From assembly GCF_014207985.1 (NCBI RefSeq), contig NZ_JACHMI010000001.1, positions 3,951,001-4,015,000 on the forward strand: a stretch of DNA of 64,000 nucleotides, given 5' to 3'. The notes under the pieces are model-generated. The model saw only the letters and a list, made by a program, of their open reading frames with translations. It was not told the DNA's origin and did not search any database. The position numbers and the translations under genes are program-made. This DNA is from Nonomuraea rubra. GTDB taxonomy: Bacteria > Actinomycetota > Actinomycetes > Streptosporangiales > Streptosporangiaceae. Of this stretch, positions 26,366 through 35,500 are shown piece by piece; position 1 is the first letter of the stretch; every line of letters begins with the position of its first letter.

Positions 26366-27237
26366 GCAAGCGTGCGGCGGCGGCGTTCCTCGCCCCGTTC
26401 CTCATCCTCTTCGCCGCGTTCTTCGTGGCGCCCATCGGCTACGCGCTGGTGCAGAGCCTGACCCGGGTGGAGCGCTCGGGACTGCTCGGCCTGCGCGGCA
26501 GCACCACCGAGTTCGCCGGGCTGGCCAACTACGGCGCCGCCCTGTCGGACGGCGACTACCTCGGCAGCATCGGCCGGATCCTGCTGTTCGCCCTGATCAT
26601 CGTGCCGCTGATGGTGGTGCTGTCCACCGTGCTGGCGCTGGTGCTGGAGGCCGGCCTGAGCCGCTGGCCGCGGTTCTTCCGCACCTCGTTCTTCCTGCCG
26701 TACGGCATCCCCGGGGTGATCGCCTCGATCATGTGGGGCTTCCTGTACGCCCCCGGCACCTCGCCGTTCACCCCGGTCTTCACCGCGCTCGGCGCCGAGG
26801 CCGACCTGCTCGGCCCCGGCACCGTGTTCTGGTCGATCATGAACGTGGTGCTCTGGCAGTTCGTCGGCTACAACATGCTGATCGTGGTGGCGCAGCTCCA
26901 GTCGATCCCGCAGGTGCTCTACGAGGCCGCCAGGATGGACGGCGCCACGCGGTGGACGATCGCGCGTACCGTGCAGCTCCCGCTGATCAGGCCGGCGCTC
27001 GTGCTGGTCACCGTGTTCACGATCATCGGGTCGCTGCAGCTGTTCAACGAGCCGCTGGTGATGCAGCCGCTGTCGACCGGCATCTCCAGCACGTACACGC
27101 CGACGCTGACCGCGTACAAGGAGGCGTTCAACAGCAACAACCTCAACCTGGCGGCAGCCGAGTCGATCATCCTGGCGCTGGTGATCTGCGTGCTGTCGTT
27201 CGGATTCCTGCGGCTCGTGCAGAGGGGACGCCGATGA
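26362..27237 (+). CDS. Sugar ABC transporter permease, MalF type (second system)
   Basis: Predicted 291 residues from ATG 26362, which overlaps the binding-protein stop (ATGA). Six helices; the EAA loop reads YEAARMDGATRWTIARTVQLPL. It functions with the next permease and an ATPase encoded elsewhere. Confidence 0.9.
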   Translation: MSKRAAAAFLAPFLILFAAFFVAPIGYALVQSLTRVERSGLLGLRGSTTEFAGLANYGAALSDGDYLGSIGRILLFALIIVPLMVVLSTVLALVLEAGLSRWPRFFRTSFFLPYGIPGVIASIMWGFLYAPGTSPFTPVFTALGAEADLLGPGTVFWSIMNVVLWQFVGYNMLIVVAQLQSIPQVLYEAARMDGATRWTIARTVQLPLIRPALVLVTVFTIIGSLQLFNEPLVMQPLSTGISSTYTPTLTAYKEAFNSNNLNLAAAESIILALVICVLSFGFLRLVQRGRR

Positions 27238-28073
27238 GACCCGCCATCAGAACGCGCCGGCTGGTCACGGTGCTGCTCGCCGTGCTGGCCGCGTACTTCC
27301 TCATGCCGCTCTACTGGCTGGTCGTGGCCGCCACCAAGAGCACCGGCGACCTGATCAACTCCTCGCCCCTGTGGTTCGCGAACCCGCAGCTGTTCACCAA
27401 CCTCGGCGAGCTGTTCTCGTTCGGCGGCGGCATCTTCTGGCGGTGGGTGCTCAACTCCGTGGTCTACGCCGGGGTGGGCGCGCTCGGGGCCACGCTCATC
27501 TCGGCGTGCGCCGGGTACGCGCTCGCCAAGTGCGCGTTCCGGGGCAGGGAGGCGCTGTTCAACGTCATCCTGGCCGGAGTGCTGCTGCCGATGACGGCGC
27601 TGGGGCTGCCGCTGTTCCTGCTCATGTCGAAGCTGGGGCTGGCCAACACCTACTGGGCGGTCCTGCTGCCCAGCCTGGTCAGCCCGTTCGGGGTGTACCT
27701 GTCGCGGGTCTACGCCGCCACCGTGCCGGACGACGTGCTCGACGCGGCCCGCTCCGACGGCGCCGGGGAGTGGCGCATCTTCGCGAAGATCGTGCTGCGG
27801 ATCATGTCGCCGGCCCTGGTGACGATCTTCCTGTTCCAGTTCGTGGCCATCTGGAACAACTACTTCCTGCCCCTGGTGATGCTCTCCGACAACCAGCTCT
27901 ACCCGATCACGCTCGGGCTGACGAGCTGGCAGGGCTTCGCCGACCGCCAGCCGATCCTGCAGACGCTCACCGTGGTGGGCGCGCTGGTGTCGGTGATCCC
28001 GCTCATCGTGCTGTCCGGCGCGCTGCAGCGGTTCTGGCGCGCCGGACTCACGGAAGGCAGCGTGCGCGAGTAG
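27234..28073 (+). CDS. Sugar ABC transporter permease, MalG type (second system)
   Basis: Predicted 279 residues from ATG 27234, overlapping the previous stop by 4 bp. Six helices; the EAA loop is LDAARSDGAGEWRIFAKIVL. Last gene of the operon. The final codons (LTEGSVRE) are copied as a degenerate direct repeat just after the stop. Confidence 0.9.
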   Translation: MRPAIRTRRLVTVLLAVLAAYFLMPLYWLVVAATKSTGDLINSSPLWFANPQLFTNLGELFSFGGGIFWRWVLNSVVYAGVGALGATLISACAGYALAKCAFRGREALFNVILAGVLLPMTALGLPLFLLMSKLGLANTYWAVLLPSLVSPFGVYLSRVYAATVPDDVLDAARSDGAGEWRIFAKIVLRIMSPALVTIFLFQFVAIWNNYFLPLVMLSDNQLYPITLGLTSWQGFADRQPILQTLTVVGALVSVIPLIVLSGALQRFWRAGLTEGSVRE

Positions 28074-28115
28074 GTTCACACGCTCACGGAGGGGGAGCGT
28101 GCGCGAGCAGGTTCA
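28048..28115 (+). repeat. Imperfect direct duplication of a gene's 3' end
   Basis: CTCACGGA...AGCGTGCGCGAGTAGGTTCAC (28048-28078) is repeated as CTCACGGA...AGCGTGCGCGAGCAGGTTCAC (28083-28115). The second copy supplies one arm of the downstream terminator. Confidence 0.7.
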
Positions 28116-28125
28116 CGCACGCTCC
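28094..28125. terminator. Terminator between convergent permease and GH38 genes
   Basis: GGAGCGTGCG (28094-28103) pairs perfectly with CGCACGCTCC (28116-28125) across 12 nt; TTCACC follows. It can work in both directions. Confidence 0.65.
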
Positions 28126-28131
28126 TTCACC

Positions 28132-31122
28132 TCACGCCCGCTTCAGGCGGAGGGTGACCAGCTCGAACGGCCGCAGCGTCACGGGGATCCCGTCTCCCTG
28201 GCGCTGCGGCTCGCCCGTGGGCCGCTCCAGCAGGTCCACCGGGACCACCTCGGCGACGGGGAAGCCCGCCCGCAGGGTCGCCTTCGCCCGGCCGCCCCGC
28301 GACTCGTGGAAGCGGACGATCACGTCGCCGCTCTCGTCGTCGGCCAGCTTCACCGCCGTCACCACCACGGCGTCGTCGTCCACCGTGACCAGCGGCTCCA
28401 CCGGGGCGGCACCGGGGACGCGGCGCTCGGGCAGGTTGATGAAGTAGCCCTCGCGCACCGCGTCGCCGATCGCCGCGCCCGGCACCAGCGCGTGCCGGAA
28501 GCGGTGCAGCCCCTGGTCGGTCTCCGGGTCGGGGAAGCGGGGGGCGCGCAGCAGGGAGACGCGCAGCGTCGTGGTCGTGCCGTGCTCGTCCACCTCGCGG
28601 GTCACGTCGTGGCCGTAGGTGGAGTCGTTGACCACCGCCACGCCCCAGCCGGGCTCCTCCACGTGCACGAAGCGGTGGTTGCACGCCTCGAACTTGGCCG
28701 CCTCCCAGCTCGTGTTCGTGTGGGTCGCGCGGAAGGAGTGGCCGTACTGGCTCTCGGAGGCGTACCGGTCGGCGCGCACGTCCAGCGGGAAGGCCAGCTT
28801 GAGGAACTTCTCCGTCTCGTGCCAGTCGACCTCGGTGCCGATCTCCAGCCGCCCTCCGGCGAGGGTGAGCCGCTGGGTCACCGCCGACGCTCCGAACGAG
28901 CGCCTGACCACCACGCTGTCCCCGTCCAGCCGGACGTCCTCGGCCTCGGTGAGATCGGTGACCGTGTGGCGGTAGAACTCGTCCACGTCCCAGGCGTCCC
29001 ACTTGTTGGGGAAGTCCTGGTGGAGCTGGAGCAGGTTCGCCGCGCGGCCCGGGGCGACCGTCTCCCTGCCCGCCCGCAGGTCGAAGGCCGACACGACCAG
29101 CCCGCGCCCGTCGATCTCGACCCTGAGCAGGTCGTTCTCCAGCACGAAGCCGCCGTCCTCGCGGGCGCGCGCCACCGCCGGGGCGGCCTGGGCGGCGGGT
29201 GCGGCGCCGCCGGCCGGGACGCCGTGGCGGGCGTGCGGGGCGCCGTTGAAGGTCAGCTCCCCGGGTCCGTCGCCCGCCAGCGCGCGCTGGGCGCCGTCGA
29301 TGATCTCGTTCAGCTCGCCCGCCACGAGCTCGTACGTCCTGCGCGCCTCCCGGTGCACCCACGCGATCGACGACCCCGGCAGGATGTCGTGGAACTGGTG
29401 CAGCAGCACCGTCTTCCAGATCCGGTCGAGCCGCTCGTACGGGTAGGGCACGCCCGCCCGCACCGCCGCCGTGGCGGCCCACAGCTCGGCCTCCCGCAGC
29501 AGCGACTCGCTGCGCCGGTTGCCCTGCTTGGTCTTGGCCTGGCTGGTGAGCGTGGCGCGGTGCAGCTCCAGGTAGAGCTCGCCGACCCACACGGGCGGCT
29601 GCGGGTACTCGGCCTCGGCCTTGGCGAAGAACTCCGCCGGCGTCTCCCACGTGACCATGGGAGAGCCTTCCAGGTCGCGGGCCCTGGCCGCCTTGGCCAC
29701 CATCTCCCGCGTCGTGCCGCCGCCCCCGTCGCCCCAGCCCGTCGGCGCCAGGGAGTGGCGGGCCACGCCCTTGTCCTTGAAATTGCGGGCCGCGTGCGCC
29801 AGCTCCCTGCCCTGCATCGAGCAGTTGTAGGTGTCGACCGGCGGGAAGTGCGTGAAGATCCGCGTCCCGTCGATGCCCTCCCACAGGAACGTGTGGTGCG
29901 GGAACGTGTTCGTCTGGCTCCACGAGATCTTCTGCGTGAGCAGCCGCTTCGACCCGGCCGCCTTGATGATCTGCGGCAGCCCCGCCGCGAACCCGAACGT
30001 GTCCGGCAGCCACACCTCCTCGTTGTCCACGCCGAACTCGTCGATGAAGAACCGCTTGCCGTGCACGAACTGCCGGGCCATGGCCTCAGAACCGGGCATG
30101 TTCGTGTCGGACTCCACCCACATGCCGCCCGCCGGGACGAACCGCCCCGCCGCCACCGCCTTGGTCACCTTCGCCCACACCTCGGGCCGGTGCTCCTTCA
30201 CCCACGCCCACTGCTGCGCCTGCGACATCGCGAACACGAAGTCCGGCTCGTCCTCCAGCAGCGCGGTCATGTTCGAGGTCGTACGGGCCACCTTGCGCAC
30301 CGTCTCGCGCAGCGGCCACAACCATGCCGAGTCGATGTGCGCGTGCCCGACCGCGCTGATCCGGTGCGCCGACGGCACGGCCGGCGAGGCCAGCACCCCG
30401 GCCAGCTCCGCCCTGGCCGCCGCCGCGGTGCCGCCGACGTCCTGGAGGTCGATCGCGTCCAGCGCCCGCTCCACGGCCCGCAGCAGCTCCCAGCGGCGGG
30501 TGCCGTCGACCGGCAGCTCCAGCATGAGCTCGCCGAGCACCTCCAGGTCCATGACCAGCTCCCACACCGTCTTGTCGAAGACGGCCAGGTCCATGCGGGT
30601 CAGCACGTACAGCGGGTCGGCGCCGGCCGTCTCCTTGTCGCCCATCGCCGTCGGCCGGAACTCGTTGTGGCCCAGGATGATCGGGTTGGAGGCGGCCTCG
30701 ACGTGCAGCCGCACCTCCTCGCCGCCCTCGGCGGGGTCGCCGATCCGTACCCACTGGTTGCGCGGGTTGAGCCCCTTCACCGGAGTGCCGTCGGGCCGGT
30801 AGACCAGGCCCTCGCACTGGAAGCCCGGCTTGTCCGCGTCGAAGCCGAGATCCAGGATCGCCTCCACGATCCGGCCGCTCCACTCCGCGGGGACGGTGCC
30901 GGTGACGGTGAACCAGCTCGTCCCCCACGGCGCACCCCACGCCTGGCCCACCGCGATCGGCTCGCGCTCGGCCGCCAGGCCCTCCGCCACCGGGACGGGC
31001 TCGCCGGGCGCGTGCCAGACGGCCACCTCCAGGGGGACGGACTCGGGATAGATCGCCGGGCGGATCCGCTCGTTCAGCACGCGCTTCAGCCGGGCTTCGA
31101 CCAGATTGCGGTCGTCATGCAT
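28132..31122 (-). CDS. GH38 alpha-mannosidase
   Basis: Predicted 996 residues. After an N-terminal beta domain (about 1-250), the catalytic domain opens with GHAHIDSAWLWPLRET (zinc ligands His and Asp). The nucleophile Asp is in EVWLPDTFGFAAGLPQI. A helical middle domain and C-terminal beta-sandwich domains follow. There is no signal peptide, so it is cytoplasmic and would cleave imported alpha-mannosides. It is convergent with the second sugar ABC operon. Length and domain order match the bacterial/vacuolar-type subgroup. Confidence 0.93.
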   Translation of the reverse strand: MHDDRNLVEARLKRVLNERIRPAIYPESVPLEVAVWHAPGEPVPVAEGLAAEREPIAVGQAWGAPWGTSWFTVTGTVPAEWSGRIVEAILDLGFDADKPGFQCEGLVYRPDGTPVKGLNPRNQWVRIGDPAEGGEEVRLHVEAASNPIILGHNEFRPTAMGDKETAGADPLYVLTRMDLAVFDKTVWELVMDLEVLGELMLELPVDGTRRWELLRAVERALDAIDLQDVGGTAAAARAELAGVLASPAVPSAHRISAVGHAHIDSAWLWPLRETVRKVARTTSNMTALLEDEPDFVFAMSQAQQWAWVKEHRPEVWAKVTKAVAAGRFVPAGGMWVESDTNMPGSEAMARQFVHGKRFFIDEFGVDNEEVWLPDTFGFAAGLPQIIKAAGSKRLLTQKISWSQTNTFPHHTFLWEGIDGTRIFTHFPPVDTYNCSMQGRELAHAARNFKDKGVARHSLAPTGWGDGGGGTTREMVAKAARARDLEGSPMVTWETPAEFFAKAEAEYPQPPVWVGELYLELHRATLTSQAKTKQGNRRSESLLREAELWAATAAVRAGVPYPYERLDRIWKTVLLHQFHDILPGSSIAWVHREARRTYELVAGELNEIIDGAQRALAGDGPGELTFNGAPHARHGVPAGGAAPAAQAAPAVARAREDGGFVLENDLLRVEIDGRGLVVSAFDLRAGRETVAPGRAANLLQLHQDFPNKWDAWDVDEFYRHTVTDLTEAEDVRLDGDSVVVRRSFGASAVTQRLTLAGGRLEIGTEVDWHETEKFLKLAFPLDVRADRYASESQYGHSFRATHTNTSWEAAKFEACNHRFVHVEEPGWGVAVVNDSTYGHDVTREVDEHGTTTTLRVSLLRAPRFPDPETDQGLHRFRHALVPGAAIGDAVREGYFINLPERRVPGAAPVEPLVTVDDDAVVVTAVKLADDESGDVIVRFHESRGGRAKATLRAGFPVAEVVPVDLLERPTGEPQRQGDGIPVTLRPFELVTLRLKRA

Positions 31123-31149
31123 CAGGCAGGGCTCCTCAGATCAGTCAGT

Positions 31150-31182
31150 CAGGCAGTGGTCAGGCAGTGGTCAGGCAGTGGT
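31150..31182. repeat. 11-bp tandem repeat upstream of the GH38 gene
   Basis: CAGGCAGTGGT is present three times (31150-31160, 31161-31171, 31172-31182), followed by a partial CAGGCATGG copy. It lies 28 bp upstream of the GH38 start, in its probable leader or promoter. Confidence 0.8.
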
Positions 31183-31235
31183 CAGGCATGGCCAACAGCA
31201 CGTTAGGCATCCTGTTGCCGCCAGGGCAATGTCCC

Positions 31236-31264
31236 TTAACGGGGATAGTTGAAAGGCGTACGTT
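31236..31264 (+). promoter_or_regulatory. Promoter for a leaderless VOC-protein mRNA
   Basis: -35 TTAACG (31236-31241) and -10 TACGTT (31259-31264) are 17 bp apart. The ATG at 31271 begins 6 bases after the -10, so transcript and coding region would start together. Confidence 0.5.
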
Positions 31265-31270
31265 TGACGC

Positions 31271-31876
31271 ATGGCTGCGACCCCGGAAACCGTGCACTGG
31301 CGCGGCGTGCACCACCTCGCCCTGGTGACCGCGGACATGGACGCCACCGTGCGCTTCTGGCACGGCGTGCTCGACGCCCGCCTCGTCACCACCCTCGCCG
31401 TCCCCGCGTTCAAGCACTACTTCTTCGAGGTGGGCACGGGCAACACCGTCGCCTTCTTCGAATACACCGACCAGGAGCTCGACAGCTTCGCCAAGCCGGC
31501 CGGCGTGCCGTACGCGAAGGCTGCGCAGTTCGACCACCTGGCACTCCACCTGCCGGACGAGGACGCGCTGCTGCGGCTGCGCGACCGGCTCAAGGCGCAC
31601 GGCTGCGAGGTGACCGACGTCATCGACCACGGCTTCCTGCGCTCCATCTACTTCAGCGACCCGAACGGCATCGCGCTGGAGGCCTCCTGGTGGACCGTCG
31701 ACCCGACCGGCCGCCCGGTGGACTACGCCGACGAGCGCCTGTTCGCCGACCCCGACCCGGTGCCCGCCGTACGGGAGCTGCGCGACCACGGGCGGCTGCA
31801 TCACACGGTCGCCACCCGCCTGGTGGACGGCGTCGTCGAGGACCTGCGCCGGGAGGGCATCACACTGGACTCCTGA
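31271..31876 (+). CDS. VOC (glyoxalase/dioxygenase-fold) protein
   Basis: Predicted 201 residues. Two beta-alpha-beta-beta-beta modules carry candidate metal ligands: His in GVHHLALVTADM, Glu in VAFFEYTD, His in FDHLALHLPDE and Glu in GIALEASWW. The C-terminal 45 residues are longer than in a minimal glyoxalase. It could be a ring-cleaving dioxygenase-like or lyase enzyme; the substrate is unknown. No Shine-Dalgarno precedes it; the -10 position points to a leaderless transcript. Confidence 0.78.
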   Translation: MAATPETVHWRGVHHLALVTADMDATVRFWHGVLDARLVTTLAVPAFKHYFFEVGTGNTVAFFEYTDQELDSFAKPAGVPYAKAAQFDHLALHLPDEDALLRLRDRLKAHGCEVTDVIDHGFLRSIYFSDPNGIALEASWWTVDPTGRPVDYADERLFADPDPVPAVRELRDHGRLHHTVATRLVDGVVEDLRREGITLDS

Positions 31877-31878
31877 CC

Positions 31879-31908
31879 GGGACGGGGTCACGAGGCCGGG
31901 CCCGTCCC
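31879..31908 (+). terminator. Hairpin after the VOC gene
   Basis: GGGACGGG (31879-31886) pairs with CCCGTCCC (31901-31908) across 14 nt, without a T-tract. Confidence 0.4.
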
Positions 31909-32080
31909 TGGTGCAGGTGGCGGCGATCTCCACGATCGCCTCCGCCGTCGTGTCGATCGTCGTGCCGGCGCTGACGGCGCGGTGGCCACGCTGATGACGG
32001 CGGTGGCCGGGTCCGGGCTGGAGTTCACCGCGGACCAGATCGGCGCCGAGCTGATGCGCGGGCCCGCCGGGCAGCCCTGA
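31909..32080 (+). pseudogene. Possible frameshifted gene fragment
   Basis: One frame reads a hydrophobic segment (VQVAAISTIASAVVSIVVPA) and stops near 31995. The next frame continues with VATLMTAVAGSGLEFTADQI and stops at 32080. Joined by one frameshift they would form a plausible short membrane-protein tail. I cannot name a family, and the stretch may simply be non-coding. Confidence 0.25.
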
Positions 32081-32120
32081 GCACCACACGGGCCCGCCCG
32101 CCGCCGGATATCTTCGTGTG

Positions 32121-32528
32121 ATGAGCTCGGTGCTGTTACGGATCCCCCTGGACGATGCCCCCGACGGCCGGTACATGGTCGCGGAGGTCGACTACGACGA
32201 CCTGGTCGGGGAGGAGGACGTCGAACTCGTCTCCGATGACGGGCCGGGGCGGACGGCGCGCGCCCTGCGCAGCCTGGCCGACACGTTCGACGGGCTGGAG
32301 CCCGCACTGTCCACGATCGTGACCCGGCTGCGCAGGGCCACCCGGGGCCCGGACGCGATCACCGTGGAGTTCGGGTTGAAGTTCGGCGGCGAGACCGGCC
32401 TCATCTTCACCAAGGGCAAGGCCGAGGCGGCGCTGAAGGTGACCGTCACCTGGAACGGCGGCGCGGGCGCGGCTCAGGACGGCGAGGATGGCGAGGAGGC
32501 CGGGGCTGAGCCGCCGAACGAGTCCTGA
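32121..32528 (+). CDS. Trypco1-domain protein (CU044_2847 family)
   Basis: Predicted 135 residues from ATG 32121. A TANNNT box (TATCTT, 32109-32114) ends 6 bases before the ATG and there is no Shine-Dalgarno, suggesting a leaderless message. The fold is beta-rich (SSVLLRIPLDD, YMVAEVDYDDL), with a helical middle (GRTARALRSLADTFDGLEPA) and a closing strand pair (ITVEFGLKFGGETGLIF, AALKVTVTWN). This matches the trypsin-co-occurring domain 1 family, which is found beside trypsin-STAND conflict proteins. Its last 41 bp overlap the next gene, so the two are co-translated partners. The C-terminal tail is acidic and disordered. Biochemical role unknown. Confidence 0.75.
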   Translation: MSSVLLRIPLDDAPDGRYMVAEVDYDDLVGEEDVELVSDDGPGRTARALRSLADTFDGLEPALSTIVTRLRRATRGPDAITVEFGLKFGGETGLIFTKGKAEAALKVTVTWNGGAGAAQDGEDGEEAGAEPPNES

Positions 32529-35500
32529 ACGCTACCTCGCCCGCGTACTCGGAGCCAACCGCCGGCCTGTCGGCGTGGCCTTCGCCGCCGGCCCCCGCGA
32601 GCTGGTGACCTGCGCGCACGTGGTGAACACCGCCCTGGGCAGGGACAAGCGGGAAGCGGCCGCGCCGGCCGACGCCTGGGTCCAGGTCGACTTCCCCTTC
32701 GCGGGCGAGCCGGGGCAGCGCCTGGTGCGCACGGCGAGCGTCCGGCAGTGGATGCCGGCCGACGGGGCCACGTTCGACCTCCGGGACGTCGCCGGGCTGC
32801 GGCTGGAGGAGGACCTCCCGCCGGGGGTGGAGCCCGCGACGCTGGCGTCCGCCGAGGACGGCCCGGCGGGCGAACGGCGGGTCGGCGCGTGGGGCCCGAA
32901 CCGCGACGGTACACAGCCCCGGCCGGGCAACGTCGTCGGATCCCTGGTGGGCGCCTACGACCAGGCGCGGCTCCAGGTGGACGGCGAGCTGAGAGGCGTC
33001 TTCCGCGTTCAGGCGGGCTACAGCGGCGGGCCCGTGTGGGACCAGAGCACGGGCCAGGTCGTCGGGATCGTCCAGGCCGTACCCCGGAGCGAGCGGGCCC
33101 AGGACGTGTACGTCATCAGCGCGGAGACGCTCGTACGGGCCTGGCCGAACGTGCTGTACCGGCCGCCGCCCAACCCCTACCGGGGGCTGAGCGCCTTCGG
33201 CGAGGAGGACGCGCCGTTCTTCTTCGGCCGCGAGGACTTCGTCACCGAGCTGGTCGCCGCCGTCGAGGAACGGCCGCTGATCGTGGTGGGCGGCCGGTCC
33301 GGCATCGGGAAGTCGTCGGTCGTCGCGGCCGGGCTCACCCCCCGGCTGCGGCAGGAACGGACGCTGGCGGTGGGCTCGTTCCGTCCGGGCGACGACCCCA
33401 TGCCGCGGCTCGCGGCGGCACTCGCGCACGCCGCCGGCGCGTCCAGACCGTATCCGGTCCAGGACCTCCAGACCTGGCAGGACCGGGTCACCGAGGACGG
33501 GCTGGCCGGCGCGGCCCGCCTCGTGTGCGCCGCCACGGGCGCCTCCCGGCTGCTGCTGATCATCGACCAGTTCGAGCAGCTCTTCACGGAGTGCGGCCCC
33601 GACCAGCGGGCCGCGCTCATCGTGGTGCTGAACCGGTTGCTGGCCGACGGCTCCCGGACGGTACGCGTGGCCGCGAGCGTGCGCAACGACTTCCTCTACC
33701 TGCTCAACGAGGCGCCGGACCCGCTGGGCACGTACACCAAGGACTGCTGGCACCACCTGCGGACCATGACCCCCGGCGAGCTGCAGCGCGCGATCGCCGA
33801 GCCCGCACGGGTCGCCGGCGGCACCCGCTTCGACAAGGGGCTCGTGGAGCTCATCTGCGACGACTTCCCGGGCAGGCCGGGGGACCTTCCCCTGCTGGAG
33901 TTCACGCTGACGCGGCTGTGGGAGCTGCAGCGCGACCGGAGACTCACGCTCCAGGCCTACCGCGACCTGGGCGGCGTCAAGGGCGCACTCGCCCAGTACG
34001 CCGAGCAGCGCTTCGAGGCGCTCACCCCCGGCCAGCGGGAAGCCGCACAGCGGATCTTCACCGAGCTGCTCCAGCCGGACAACCCGGAGATCGCCCGGCA
34101 GGTCCGCCGCACCGACCTGCGCACCGATGACTGGCCGACGGCGGAGCTCCTGCGCGACGCCCGCCTCCTGGCCATCACCACGCCGGCCCGCGGGGAGCAG
34201 ATCGTCGAGATCGCCCACGAAGCGCTGCTGCGCGGGTGGGGGCGGCTGCGTGAGTGGGCCGAGGGGGGCAGGGAGTTCCGCTTGTGGAAGGCCGGGGTCA
34301 TCGCGGACCGGCAGCGGTGGGAGAACCATCAGCGGGACCCCGACCAGCTGCTGCGCGGGTCAGCGCTCGCCGAGGCTCTCGACATGGCCGCCGAGCATGC
34401 CGCGGACATCGAGGGGATTGCTCACTACATCGCGCTGAGCAAGGAACATGCGGAAATGGAGCAGGCCGAACGGAGCCGGTCGCTGCGCCAGTTGGCGGCG
34501 CTGAGGCTGGCACGGCACAGTCAGGATGCGCTCGCCGCGAGCGCGGACGGCCATCCACTCGCGCTCGCGCTCGGTGTTCTCTCCCTGGAGACCGCGCCGA
34601 CCTTCGACGGTGACCTCGCGCTCCGGTCCGCACTGAGACTCGCCGGCCGGCCACGCCGACGCTTCACCCACAACGGCAGGGTCGTCTCGGCAGCGTTCAG
34701 CCCGGACGGGACCCGGCTGGCCACGGCCTGCGACGATGGGACTGCGCGGGTGTGGGATGCGGCCTCCGGGGCCGCGATCGTCAGCCTCGCTCACGAGGCC
34801 GCCGTGAGCGAGGTGGTGTTCAGTCCGGATGGGACGCATGTGGCCACGGCCTGCGACGATGGGGCGGCGCGGGTGTGGGATGCCGTCTCCGGGGCGGAGC
34901 TCGTCCGCTTCGCCCACGGTGGCTGGCGGCAGTCGGTCGTGTTCAGCCCGGACGGTACGTGCGTGGCCACCGTCGGCTCCGATGGGGCGGCGTGGATGTG
35001 GAACACCACCGCCGGCACCGAAGGCACCCGCCTCGACCACGACAACGAAGTCAACGAAGTGGTGTTCAGCCCGGACGGGACGCGCGTGGTCACAGCCGGA
35101 GACGACGCCCTTGCGCGGGTGTGGGACGCGGCCTCCGGGGCCGAGCTGGCCCGGCTCACACACGACGACGCGGTGCTGTCGGTGGCGTTCAGCCCGGACG
35201 GCGCACGCGTGGCCGCCGCCAGCTCCGAGAGCGCGGCGCGGGTGTGGGACCCCGTCACCGGAGCGGAGATCACCCGCCTGATCCACGACCGTTCCGTGCG
35301 GTCTGTGGCGTTCAGCCCGGACGGGACCCGGCTGGCCACCGCCTGCGCTGATGGGACGGCGCGGGTGTGGGACCCCGTCGCCGGGGCGGAGATCACCCGC
35401 CTCGCCCACAACGACGAGGTGAACATGGTGGTGTTCAGCCTGGACGGAAGGTACCTGGCCACCGGCAGCGACGATCATTCGGCGCGGGTGTGGGACGCCG

